Position numbers and translations under genes: made by a program. The notes beneath the pieces were generated by a model. The model worked only from the letters and a program-made list of their open reading frames with translations. It did not search any database and had not been told where the DNA came from. A stretch of DNA of 64,000 nucleotides from Rutpela maculata (lineage: Eukaryota > Arthropoda > Insecta > Coleoptera > Cerambycidae): contig OW386292.2 of the NCBI GenBank assembly GCA_936432065.2, forward strand, positions 12,864,918 through 12,928,917, in the 5' to 3' direction. Positions 44,865 through 55,665 of this stretch are shown in pieces. Position 1 is the first letter of the stretch; every line of letters begins with the position of its first letter.

Positions 44865-45566
44865 AAAACCGCTGCCCAAGGAATCAGTACTTCCACATCC
44901 AGATTTTTTATCTAAGTCACTCACAACGAAAAAATTTTGTATGTGGAAATAATTGTTTATGGAACTTTAATAATATAATATTTGAAATCTTCTACCCCAA
45001 AAACCCATAAAACGATACCCCACATCGGTAGCGGGGTGGGGGTGGTGATAGGGGATGGTAGTGAGGGTGGATGAAGTAAGAAAACATTTTGAGGTTTCTG
45101 GTTCTTGTACACACCCCAAAATCACATTTTTTTTCATCCCCTTTAATAATGGGGTGGGGGTGGTAACGGGGGTGGCTAATGCCAAATTTTTTTTTGAGAC
45201 CTCAGCTTCTCTTGTATATACTAAATACCAATTTTATGGGCTCTTACCTGCTTGATTTACCTATTTTCCCCAAATTTACCCCAATTTATCCCCCAACCCT
45301 TCGACGGAACAAGATGAAAATATAATCTAGTTCTAGATCTCGTTAAAGTACATATGTGCACCAAATTTCAAGTCAATATCTCAAACGGTTTCAGAGTAAA
45401 CGTGCGCACAAAAAAAGTTACAGACAGACCGACAGACAGAAATTTTTTTTTTCGCTCAAACTTAAAATCTCGACGTTTCGTGACTTTCTAAGGCTATTTG
45501 AACAATAAAAATTTTTAAAAATTTTTTTGTCGTTACTATACTTCCACTGGACGTGGAAGTAATTAA
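44865..45566 (+). mobile_element. family A element, copy A5 (full length, ~700 bp)
   Basis: Matches A2 from aaaccgctgcccaaggaatc through tacttccacatccag to ctggacgtggaagtaattaa with few differences and no large gaps. With A2 it defines both ends of the family. Confidence 0.85.
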
Positions 45567-45683
45567 GAAATTTGTATTAATGCATAACATTTCTTCATTA
45601 CAATCTAACTGCTTACTAATAAATGCAATTTTAATGTGTTGGTTTGTCTGCGTGTATTTATTTACTGTCTAAAATATACATAA

Positions 45684-45747
45684 AAAACCGTACGGGAATG
45701 TTACTTTCCCGGCCTAGGCCGGGAAAGTAACATTCCCGTACGGTTTT
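45684..45747. repeat. perfect 64-bp palindrome, no spacer
   Basis: Every base from 45684 to 45715 is complementary to its mirror at 45716-45747, centred on ggcct|aggcc. The arms include ccgtacgggaatgttacttt. It is GC-rich compared with its flanks. Downstream are two related cttggcaacgga / cttagcaacgga motifs (45758-45812). Probably part of a foldback element. Confidence 0.95.
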
Positions 45748-46471
45748 GTTGATCGTTGCTTGGCAACGGATCTTTTCCGGTCTGTTTTCTGATAGTTTCT
45801 TAGCAACGGACTAAAATACTGGAATTGTTAATTTTTCGATCTGAAATCGCGCCGAAAATGTACACATTGCCGATCGATTTCAGAAAAAATTTCTTTATTT
45901 TACACTTGTCAATAATGACATTGTTTTGATTCATTGAAACTGTCAAATAAATGTCATTTTAGGATATGGCATTATAAAAATATCTTATTAGTTTACTGTT
46001 TACAAGTTCATCAACACAGAGAATTTTTATTATTCAGAAAAGAATAATCGGGCTTATGTTTTTATTAGGGCCATTAGAATCATGCAGATCCACGTTTAAA
46101 CAATATGAAATTGTAACAGTTCAGTCCATATTTATTTATGAAGCAGCATTATTTGCCTACGAACATTCAAATTATTTCACACGCATTTCAAGCACACATG
46201 ATTACAATACGCGAAGTGCAAATAACATATCCATTCATAATTTTAATTCAACTACATGCCAAAAGATTCGTGACTATTCTAGCGCAAATATATACAACAA
46301 ATTACCTCAATCCCTAAAAAATAACTGTACGAATATATATTTAAAAAAAAAATTAAGTTTTTATTTTAATTTTTTTATTGCAATTATAGATGTTATAGTT
46401 AAAATCGTTTTATTTATCTCCTTAATTTATATCCCATTATTTGTGATTTTATATATATGTATAATTCTGTA

Positions 46472-46695
46472 CTTTGGAATGAAAAGGGCGGTTGTCACAA
46501 AATCATATTTTTTAGAAACGGCCATTTTTGTGGAGCAAGTGTTGGACAACCGTCTATTTAAAGTTGAAATATATTAAAACATTACATATATGAACTTCTG
46601 GCCTTTAATTATAGAAATATAAGGCTTTTCTTTATTAGAAATAGTTCTTACATAAAATTCACAAAAAATGGACACCAGCCCTTTTCATTCCAAAG
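46472..46695. mobile_element. 224-bp mariner-type MITE
   Basis: Ends ctttggaatgaaaagggc and gcccttttcattccaaag are exact complements, with TA on each side (46470-46471 and 46696-46697). It lies in the end of the retrotransposon ORF and its 3' region, so the apparent C-terminus of the 46056-46577 frame is partly MITE sequence. Confidence 0.85.
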
Positions 46696-46956
46696 TACAT
46701 CTATATCTATGTATGGCTTACGTGAATAAATACTTTTTATTATTATTATTATTTATTATTATATTGACAGTTTATTTAAAATGTGTTTTAAATCAAGATT
46801 TTCCAGCTTTAGTGGAAATTTAAAAGATCATAAATATATTAAAAACGCAAAATCTTAATGTGGTACATCATAAACGTATAATTATTATACCAAAACCATT
46901 TTTATACCATTAGAACATATATTTCACGTATTTTATACGAGCGAGTGTTTACTGGG

Positions 46957-47881
46957 ATGGTTTAAAGCCAATAATCGTATTTAAGTGCATTCAAAACTGT
47001 GTTCGTTATTTCCACCTACATAAATCTATGAAAATTTCCAGCAGATGTACATCGTAAAGTGAAAAAGTTCTTTACTGTTGCCATACTTTGATATATCTGT
47101 AGTTAACCTTAACGACATCGCTGAGTGTATGTTTTCATCCTCTATGGCGGTATTTTCCAGGAATTTCTTTTGTTTTTTTGATCTACTTGCCTTAAAAATT
47201 GATTCACAAACAGAAATTGAGAAATTGCTCAATATTTTGCATTAGATCAAGTATAAATTATGATGTCTAGGATATTACAGGTAAAGTACCGATGTATTAG
47301 TTTTTCCTAGAAATGCTTAATTAGGTGTCTGTTAAGCCCAAATCTTAAGCGATACCTAAAAAAGTACAATCGTAGCATTGGACGTTATTTATCCTGTTTT
47401 CAATCATGTTTTACATTAAGATGAAGTCTTCAAACCTGTACGTTTCAACTTTTTCAGCAAAAACCATTATCGTAGATGACGTTAACGCAAAGTACCTATC
47501 CGAAACGCAACTTTGCTTAAATACAATTATAAAATTTATTTCTTTGGATACCCGCTCGGATATCTACATTTAAAACGTTTAATTAAATTTGAGCCAAGTG
47601 TTTTTGATGAAGGTGCATTATTATAGTTATTGCTATTCACTGAACCAATGAATAGCATAATGGCATAAGCGATGAACAGAACAAAACAGTGAAAAAAAAT
47701 GTAGCGTTTTTCCTACATCTAGTTTGAACCGGTAGTTTGTTGTTCAATACATTAAATATACAGTTAAAATCGATTTTTTGGTATTTTTGTTATCGGTTTG
47801 TCGATGCTGGCCGGCCATCCAGTAGACTCTGATATAAATAAGCATAGGAAGAACGCCGACCAATTAAATACGGACATTCCC
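46957..47881. other. non-coding, nothing recognised
   Basis: AT-rich. A 68-codon minus frame at 47026-47232 carries no known motif. Confidence 0.4.
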
Positions 47882-47890
47882 TGCGACACA

Positions 47891-49269
47891 CAGTGGTCGA
47901 TTTTTGGATTCATGGTGGTCAAAATGTAAAAACCAATGTTAAGTAATCCAGATTAGTTTCTCATTATTTGTTGCAGTATAGGCCATAGTAATAAAACCCA
48001 GGTCAGTTTTCTTGGAAAAAGATTCCCCCTCCTCCGCAGAAGGGTACAGGCACGTATAAAACCTAATTACATACACGTGCTTAGTATATTTTCGCATTCC
48101 AAAGAGAACTGTGTTAACAGCTGTTACCGGCGAGAAAATGATTAGTAATAATATGGAAAGTGAGACAAGAGGTAAGCCTGTTAATTTAATAAATCAAGTC
48201 TGTTTTGATGATCATTAATAAAATATACCTTGTTATGTTTTGTCGCACTGAAACTAGAATACACTGAAATTATCTAACCTTTTATTAGTTCAGCGGTATT
48301 TGGCGGACATAAACTCTCCATGCATATAGCTATTTGTTTCAATAGAAATTATCTACATATAGTTGCATAACTGCTCTGTGTTTATTTCAGAATCAGCCTA
48401 TGTCACCTCGCGATAAGATATTTTTAATATTTGGCTTGAGAAAACCGATGCTGCTGAGAAAGCATAAGTATATAACCATATTTTGCAGCCCCTGACATTT
48501 GAAAGTTTTCAGGATGCGATCGACAATGAGCTCGATAAAAAAAGTTCAAGTATTTGTAAGCAATTTAAACAGAAATTACTAGAAAGTCATCGTAGCCTTA
48601 CAAGTTTTCGCACCAAAAATTCAATGTACTTAAGTGGTCAATTTTCATTTGATCACCTGATGGAGAAAATACACAGCTTTGCAAGTAGCAGTACCCAAAC
48701 TGTTCCTTCTCTAAGGGGCCGACCAAAGACGGAGTTTTCGGATAGTACCCAAAGAACCAAGCGAAGAAGAGTTCAACCTTTTTTGCAGCATAGTACAGAG
48801 GAACTTACCTATGCGGCACAAGTTCATTTGAGGTCTGAGGGTAAATATGCTGAGAGCAGGGTGCTAAAAGAAATATCTGAAAACATAGAAAAGCAGCGAC
48901 CACAGAAATCAACAACTTTAACCGAAATCATAAAACTATCTGCAGATGAAGCATTAGCCTTAATGGTGAAGAACATATTAACAAAAAATCAATACATAGT
49001 ATAGATATATATTGTTGATATTGTTGACGAATATGATATTGACAGTGAATACATTTTCCGAAAGACACCAATTGATTTATTTTTACGCACCTAAATTATT
49101 TCGTTTACCTAATTATTTCGTTTACCTAATCTTATTTGTTACGTACGGCTCAGAAGTCTTAATGAAAACCTATTACCTTTGTCCCTTATTGAAGTGTGAC
49201 TTTTATTTCGGGTCTACATAGCAGATTATAATTTTGTGCATCATAAATCCGAAAAAAAATCGACCACAG
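47891..49269 (+). mobile_element. 1.38-kb TIR element carrying one intact unfamiliar ORF
   Basis: Left end cagtggtcgatttttgg and right end ccgaaaaaaaatcgaccacag are complementary over the ggtcgatttt core. Flanks tgcgacaca (47882-47890) and tgcgacatg (49270-49278) agree at 7 of 9 bases, consistent with a target duplication of 7-9 bases. Inside are a TATA-like gtataaaacc at about 48054, an ATG-containing frame at 48138 followed by a donor (ag|gtaagc), and the open frame below. No DDE transposase is recognisable. A 7-9-base duplication would fit hAT or Mutator-type enzymes acting in trans. Confidence 0.65.
48489..49003 (+). CDS. uninterrupted ORF of unfamiliar protein with RGRP and KRRR motifs, inside a TIR element
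   Basis: About 172 codons without a stop, beginning just after an acceptor-like atattttgcag and ending at 49003. There is no suitable ATG at its start, so it is likely a 3' exon. The candidate first exon (48138-48171, MISNNMESETR) ends in a different phase, so the splice join is unresolved. Visible parts are an N-terminal acidic/polar region (FESFQDAIDNELDKKSSS), HSFASSSTQ, an AT-hook-like SLRGRPKTEF, a basic TKRRRVQPF (possible nuclear signal), then helical TEELTYAAQVHLRSEGKYAE. I recall loosely similar 'GRP..EF..S.R.KRRR..........L.YA.....R..G' patterns in repeat-linked arthropod predictions of unknown function. It may be a DNA-binding protein of the element. Confidence 0.5.
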
Positions 49270-49278
49270 TGCGACATG

Positions 49279-50289
49279 CCGTGTTAGTGGTTGTAGATAC
49301 CAGAATCGTGTGCCCCGAGTAGACGAAGGAACCGCATCAACCACTTTTGCTAATGTTGAGCTTCCATGGATTTAGCACAAACTTAGAAATTGCGGTTAAG
49401 AGCTAAAATCTTTTGCAAAATATGAGAAGCATTGCCATAAAAAATTATTACCAAGCTAGCGACAAAGGTGCCGCTATCTTTTTAATACCGCAAATCCTCC
49501 TTATATTTTGCAAGAAACTCTATTTAAATAATCCGGTGCGGGGAGTCATTGTAAACAGTGACGTCTATAATGACGTCCCACAGGGTTCCATAATAGGCCT
49601 TGATCATTATTCGTACTTCGAATTTAAAGAACTCTTTACGTCACAGTAATTGATACTTTTGTACCCAAATATTATTATTCTTTTTGAAAAACAAAGAGGC
49701 AGCTTCTAATTAATTCAAATTTAGATTATCTTATTAAAATTTCTTTTAACCTTATACATTTGATTTTGTAAACAAAATATCTGAAAAGACTTGTCGAAAT
49801 TTTCAGAAGGATGAAGGTAGGAAAGTTTTCTGTTAGTTTTGTTTCCTAAGTGAGTTTTTTTTTTCTAAATTTTTTCTAATCTTTTCAGAATGTCGTTGGG
49901 GCAAGTCAATGTGTTAATATTTGACAACTTGTTGATGTGGTGATATCTTCTATTCTTAATTTTTGGTGGATATTATTTGGTTACGTATTAATTAACATAT
50001 ATGTATGTGTAAATTTTATATAATCTCTTCAGAATGCCGTTGGGGTAACTTAAAATGTGTTAATATTTGACAACTTGTTGATGTGGTGATATCTTCTATT
50101 TTTAATTTTTGGTGGATATTGTTTGGTTACATAATAATTAACATATATGTATGTGTAGCTTTATCGTTTAAAATTAATTTTTTAATTTTCAAAATTTTAC
50201 CACCCATTTTATCCACTTTATCCCAATTTAGAAAACATATAGGTTAATCTAAAAAGTCATGTTAATAATACCTACAGTGAATCAAGAAA
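49279..50289. pseudogene. mostly non-coding; short RT relic at ~49535-49605
   Basis: A piece reading VNSDVYNDVPQGSIIGLDHY resembles the 'SGVPQGS.LGP' block of non-LTR reverse transcriptases, but nothing else of the domain is seen. Near-identical direct copies of about 130 bases occur at about 49884-50006 and 50028-50160 (ttgacaacttgttgatgtgg, then ttttggtggatatt). Confidence 0.5.
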
Positions 50290-51520
50290 ATAGAATTGGG
50301 GGTGCCTCACGGAACGGTTTTAGGTCCAGTCCTATTTATATTGTATATTAATTATATTTTCGATATTCCTAAAAGTGGTCAAATTTTTTCTTACGCCAAC
50401 GATACAGCTGTCTTTTACAAGGACAACTCTTGGCACTCACTAAAAACAAAGTTGAAAAGAATCTTGCATTATTTAAAAATTGGTTTCAAAGAAAGCTGTT
50501 AACTATAAACATTAAAAAAACTAAGTACTTATCGTTTTCGTTATACGTAAATGGATTACCAGAATATAGTTCTCTAAAAATTGGAAACATGCAACATATC
50601 CAGATGGCAAATAGTATGAAGTACATAGGTGTAAACTTAGATCCCCACCTAAGGTGGGACGAGCATATCAAATCTGTCACACATAAACTTGCAAATTATT
50701 TAAATTTAAGTAACTTAGAAATATCTACCAATTTTTCAACTTAGATCAGTATACCCAGCCCTTGTTGAATATCACTTGAGCTATGGAATAATCGCATGGG
50801 GTTGAGCTCTAAACCGTCACATGTCATATTTAGAAATTGTACAGAAAGAGTTTTTAAGAATACTGTTTGGTATAAGTTGACTGTATTCGTCTAACCGTCT
50901 GTGCAACGAGAGCAACGTTATAGATTTGAGACAATTATTTTTTATAAAATGTGATTTGGAATCATGTAGAACGTAGTTGGAGTTCTTTGGGCCCAAAACT
51001 GTTTCAGTGAGCTTACTAAGCATATAAAAGCAAGTTAAAAACAGAATTAAAAAAATATGTAATGCTAGATAGACAAAAAATAATTGCTCAAATTGACTTG
51101 AAATACCACCAAAACCTAACATGGGGGATTGCTTGCAGTGATAAACAAATGTTTGGTGGTTCCTATTATAAATTGAAAGATCTTTTATATACTGCTATTA
51201 GTTGTATTCTTTAATCGTTTTCGTTATATAATTTTTAGTATTTTCCTCTTTTATTTTGCTTGTTGTTTTATTGATTATTAATTTCTAGAGTATTTTATCC
51301 ATTTATCTATATTACAACTTTAGCTGCTATATATAAGGAAATTTTTATCACTGTTTTATTGACTTTTTACTGTTCTTCGCACTGTTCTTTATACATGTCT
51401 TAACATAGTCACGGTCAGAAGATCTTACATCATCTTGTGACTATTCAGTTTATTTTACCACATATTAAGGTTATATTAGTGTATTATGTATTTATAAATA
51501 AACTATATTATTATTATCAT
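50290..51520 (+). pseudogene. Jockey-type retrotransposon, 5'-truncated
   Basis: RT pieces: GVPHGTVLGPVLFILYINYI (50300), then a SYANDTAVFY stretch in place of YADD (50390). After a frame shift come LFKNWFQRKLLTINIKKTKY and SMKYIGVNLDPHLRWDEHIK. Another shift leads to VYPALVEYHLSYGIIAWG (50750) and YLEIVQKEFLRILFG. The tail ends aataaactatattattatt (51496-51515). Asn in place of the first catalytic Asp and several shifts show it is dead. Confidence 0.8.
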
Positions 51521-51598
51521 TATGTCCATTTGAGTGTAGCAGTAGATTTATTTGTATTTATATATACTTTTTTAAATACAAAAAGTTTGCTCAAAGCA

Positions 51599-51618
51599 TC
51601 TGTGTGTGTGTGTGTGTG
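51599..51618. repeat. TG microsatellite
   Basis: Ten TG units. Confidence 0.9.
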
Positions 51619-51679
51619 CCTTTTAAATTTTAATATAATGCTTATCCTATACTAAATGTACAATACTCTTAAAATATTT

Positions 51680-53411
51680 TAGTACAGTACCTAGAGGTAA
51701 AAAATATACAAAACTTCGGTACAATGTCATATTGAACGGATTTCGTTCATTTTTGACAGTATAATAGTAATGCTTCACAGAGAAGTTTCTATATTGTGCG
51801 GGGGGCTTGCACTTAAAAAAATATATATTTATTGGAGCTAAAGTAGAATTAAATTTTAAGAAGAAAAGGTTCTATGCAATTTTTCACATAAATTGATAGT
51901 TTTTAAGTTATAACGACTTCAAAATTGCGATTTTAGCTTAAAAAAAAGGTATTTCCGAACGGCTTTCGTCAAGTATCTCGAAAAGTATTACTTTATCGAA
52001 AAAATGTTACAGACCAATTACAGAAAGTACAAACTGAGAATTAACTATATTTTTTGTTTATTGATGTAGGATTAATAATTTCGGAGATATTTAAGTTTAT
52101 ATTTGGCATCCAAGTATTCATAAAATAATTATTTAGAGTGACAAACTGTAACACCTACGTCAAGGATGCTAATAGGTAGAATAATAGGTTATTAATTAAG
52201 CTTTCAACTGTTATTTTATTTGTTTCTGTAGCATAAAAAACAAAGAAGTTATGACCGAGTCAATGTGCGTCTACACATTTTTTTATTAACAACTTCGCCA
52301 TTTTGTTACTGTAATTAGCCAGTAATTAAAAAACAGGAATTTCAAACAGTTTCTCATTAATATATAGTATGACGTAGATGCTTAAATTTTTTGGTTTGTA
52401 TACAGCACTTGCTTTAGAAAAAAAAAAACAGTTTAAACTATAAAGGTATTTTCGATAAAACGTATTTTTTTTCCTCTTCCAAATATTATTTTTATTGAAA
52501 AACAGGTAGAGACCAAAAATAAAACTCAAACTGATAATGAATTTCGCTTGTTTATTTATTTACATAGATTTAATAGTTTCGGAGATATGAAAGTTTACAA
52601 ATGGCGTCCGAACGTTTATAAGACGAAAAATGTAGTTTAAATGTTAAATATCTCAGAAATTGTGACACCTACGTCTCGCATGCTAAGAAATGAAATTAAA
52701 GACAATTAATTGTACTTTCAAATTATTTTTTACTCGTTCCTGTACCATAAGAAATAAAGAAGTTATGATGGAAAAATGTGCGTATTTATATTTTTTTATA
52801 TAAAAAGGTCGCCATTTTGTTACTCTAACTAGCCAGTAATTTAAAAACTTTATCTCAAATACAGTTTTTCGTTAAGATTACCTAGATGCTCAAATTTTTT
52901 TGCTCATTTAAAGCACTTGCTTTAGAAAAAAAATTTGAACTTTAAAGGTAATACTAAATATAAATTTAAATATCTCCGAAATTATTAATCCTACATCAAT
53001 AAACAAAATATATAATTAATTCTCAGTTTATACTTTCTGTAATTGGTCTTTAACATTTTTTCGATAAAGTAATACTTTTCGAGATACTTGACGAAAGCCA
53101 TTTGGAAATACCTTTTTTTTAAGCTAAAATCGCAATTTTGAAGTCTTTATAACTTAAAAACTATCAATTTATGTGAAAAATTGCATAGAACCTTTTCTTC
53201 TTAAAATTTGATTCTATTTCAGCACCAATAAATATATATATTTTTTAAGTGCCACGCCCTGAGAGGGGGTGGCATCCCCCCTAATAATTAGCAAGCCTCC
53301 GCACAATATAGAAACTTTTCTGTGAAGCATTTACTATTATACTGCCAAAATTGAACGAAATCGGTTCAATATGACATTATTCCGAAGTTAAAACCTCTAG
53401 TTACTGTACTA
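51680..53411. mobile_element. 1.73-kb foldback element with ~400-bp arms and internal direct repeats
   Basis: Ends tagtacagtacctag and ctagttactgtacta are complementary with one mismatch. The arms (51680-52085 and about 52975-53411) mirror each other through caatgtcatattgaac, tcacagagaagttt, aaggttctatgcaattttt and cgataaagtaatac. The middle holds two head-to-tail units of about 490 bases, starting near tgtaacacctacgtc (52148) and tgtgacacctacgtc (52663). No coding frame. Hybrid foldback and satellite-like organisation. Confidence 0.85.
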
Positions 53412-53413
53412 TT

Positions 53414-53865
53414 TCACGAGTAAAGATTTAGACAATTCATTAAAACTGGAAAGCTTCAATAGTAGTTTTAAAAAAAAAGATGTATCTCTAGGTAAGCCCT
53501 TGTACTTTTATAAGGGTTTTAAACCAGTTTTATAGAATCCTTCTAGGCCATTTACGCTTAAAAGTAGTCTTAGAACTACACTTTTAAAATACCTTATGGA
53601 ATATTTAAAAATTAAAATTGTTTCCTGCATAGGATAAAATAAAACGAATAATGCACAATTTTGTGAGTTTCAAGTAAAAAAAGTTTAGCAAAAATCCATT
53701 GCTGACTTATTTTTCTGCAGAAGTACCTGATGACCTAATTAGCTGCACCATTACCTGAGTATATCTATACAGGCAAATAAATGAAAATTTCCATCGCTTC
53801 TGACACCAAAGCATGAACAAATAAGAAGTTCAATTAATATTCGCTGCTGTTACACTTTAATTTCA
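53414..53865. other. non-coding, nothing recognised
   Basis: AT-rich sequence. Confidence 0.4.
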
Positions 53866-53869
53866 TTTC

Positions 53870-54400
53870 GTAACATAAAATGGAGAAAATAAATCGCTAC
53901 CAGATCGGTATCAGACGGTGCGATATAAAGATTTAACCGCCTCAGTTTTAAATTTCAAACTCGAGTTGCACCTTTAATATAGATTTTCCTTCCTCCTTCT
54001 TCGCATTCGAATACGCTCCTCGATGGTTTCCTCTTTGTTCCAATGCGCGGGGAGTAACATAAAGCGTTTCATTTGTAATGCAAAAATACAGAAAGAGAAC
54101 CATAAATTATTGAGGCACTTACGTTCGCGATGCAAGAAACTCGCCGTAAATCAATGCCGGGATATTATTTATTTTATTTGGATTTGATCAAGGACTCTGT
54201 TCGTAAAATGGCGACGCAAGACGCTCCTCTTACACGGCTAATTTTAGTTATTAACCGCGGATTAATTACTTGCAACAGGAATATTTAATGCAATTATGAA
54301 AATAGCCGGACAAATCCGTAATTTATGGTGTGCTTCTTGTGCAAAAGCAAAATTAAATTTGGTATTTTTATCATTTCTAAACTGCCGGGGTATTTCTGTA
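53870..54400. promoter_or_regulatory. repeat-free, compositionally balanced stretch; possible regulatory element
   Basis: No transposon signature, few simple repeats, and a mixture of CpG-containing words (cgctaccagatcgg, cgttcgcgatgc, atggcgacgcaagacg) with homeodomain-like taattaat and ttattaac cores. This texture is common in conserved non-coding DNA near developmental genes such as Lim1, about 45 kb away. Conservation cannot be judged here. Confidence 0.25.
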
Positions 54401-55369
54401 GGGCGGGCAACTGCTAAGATCGTTCTCCACCCATCGAGCAACCCCACATACACCTAACTGAACTTTCGCTAGTAAATCTAAATGTACCGAGTGTTGTAGA
54501 AGGAAGGCATAACTGTTTTACTGGAATCCAAATGTTTTGAAATGCAGTAAATATGTACCTAGTCATTCGTTTTGAATATGTAAATGTGCATGCATTTCTT
54601 CTCATATTCTTATTTAATTTGGCCATTAAATCTAATTTATGTTTTGAAATGTTCTAAAATAATTCCTACAAAAAAAATCTAAAATTAGAAATCTACAACG
54701 ATTATCAAAAATGTTTCCAAAGCTTTCGCAATTTTGTTACACGAACCTATTATTTTATGCAAGGAATCGCTGAACTGAACACTAGGCCGGTTTTTTCAAG
54801 TGAAGATTTACCTCAATCAATTTTTTTTCGTATAACCCAGACAGCACAAATATATCCTATGTACATCCTATGGATATCCACATTAAACATGAAGGACATA
54901 AAGCTTATATTCTTAAGGAGCAGATATGGACCACAGAGGATATTCTATGGACCCAGTAAACATTAAAGTAACTTTACCTCTCTGAAAGGTAAGATTAATA
55001 GAACATTTTTATATAAAATATTTTACATAATTTTACATAGCATATACGTAAAATAATATCATATTTAAGTCAACATATTAATTTAATTACTTATACACAA
55101 GTTTACATATTTGCTACATAATTTTACTTAAAAATGTTTACCTACTTCATTTTACGACATCGAAGTCATGGAACGCGTCAGTGTCACGCTCACGCAGCAC
55201 GCCAGTGTAAAATGATGTAAAATCTTTTTTGTTCAGTTCTGTAAAAAATTGTGGATGATGTCTTTTAACTAACTGATGCAGAACTGTGAACCATAAAGCG
55301 TTGTGACTTTTTTAAACATTATTTTATTCGGACGTTTTATTAGTGTAGAGGTTAGGTGCAAACATAAAC
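54401..55369. other. non-coding; probable old repeats
   Basis: 54838-54960 has the cccagacagcacaaatat and ccatatgg-style phrases of dispersed repeats, and 55015-55160 repeats ttttacata variants. No gene. Confidence 0.35.
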
Positions 55370-55665
55370 ATGCCCTCTTGTTTGCGAATTTGGTGTACAT
55401 ACCTATGTTGGAGGTGCACCATTTTCCAGTGAATGACCCAAAAGTAAGTTTATGTTGTACCGTTTTTATAAAGATATTTATTTAAATGAAACATAATCTT
55501 TTTATAGGTTAGAATTATTTCACGGGCAATCGTTATTCTCGACAGACAATTATATCATTAAATGGATTTTGCTACACAAAAGCTGTATGTTGGTGCTGTT
55601 CCCACATTATTAAGTTCAACTGAATCCAGCATAAGAAGTTGTAATTCAAGGAAACCCAGATCTTA
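55370..55665 (+). pseudogene. THAP-type zinc finger remnant, two exons
   Basis: ATG 55370 in an aaacATGC context begins MPSCLRIWC, giving the MP..C....C start of a THAP domain. After a one-base shift the other frame gives LEVHHFPVNDPK, the 'FH.FP' block, followed by a donor (aaa|gtaagt). About 60 bases later an acceptor (tttttatag) opens a frame that meets a stop and then reads MDFATQKLYVGAVPTLLSS, resembling the 'L...AVPTLF' end. THAP domains are C2CH DNA-binding modules, many derived from P-type transposases. The shift and stop make it non-functional here. Confidence 0.4.

Larger units (their letters stand above)
44290..46764 (+). pseudogene. Jockey-type retrotransposon fragment split by inserts
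   Basis: The first part (44303-44459) reads KFLGLKLNEKLSWENHVDFV then ALRNLKNIISKAELLK, the region just after the RT catalytic core, and stops at FTRI. The second part (46010-46577) reads QRIFIIQKRIIGLMFLLGP, then HDYNTRSANN and YNKLPQSLKNN, the C-terminal end of the same type of protein. The 3' tail is aataaatactttttattatt. About 1.55 kb between them (44460-46009) holds a foldback, family A copy A5 and a palindrome. A 224-bp MITE also sits in the 3' part. It inserted into the right arm of family C. Confidence 0.75.
41879..46956. mobile_element. large inverted-repeat element (family C), invaded by a retrotransposon
   Basis: Outer ends cccagtaaatactagctcg and cgagcgagtgtttactggg are complementary with two mismatches. 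Each arm is built from ~300-375-base units starting near gtataaaatacgtgaaatat, tagtggtataaaaatg. Two direct units lie on the left (41879-42255 and 42256-42555). Inverted counterparts lie at about 43840-44200 and 46765-46956. The second unit and the sequence inside it (to about 42960) are mirrored at 43610-44200, including the end of a short coding frame. A U1-like sequence lies at the centre. A Jockey fragment with its own insertions (44290-46764) has landed in the right arm. Without it the element is about 2.6 kb. Confidence 0.7.

Noticed and set aside
46056..46577. 173-codon frame as a new membrane protein (hydrophobic C-terminal half)
   Set aside because: The N-terminal half is a retrotransposon RT tail; the hydrophobic part is AT-rich 3' sequence plus a MITE.
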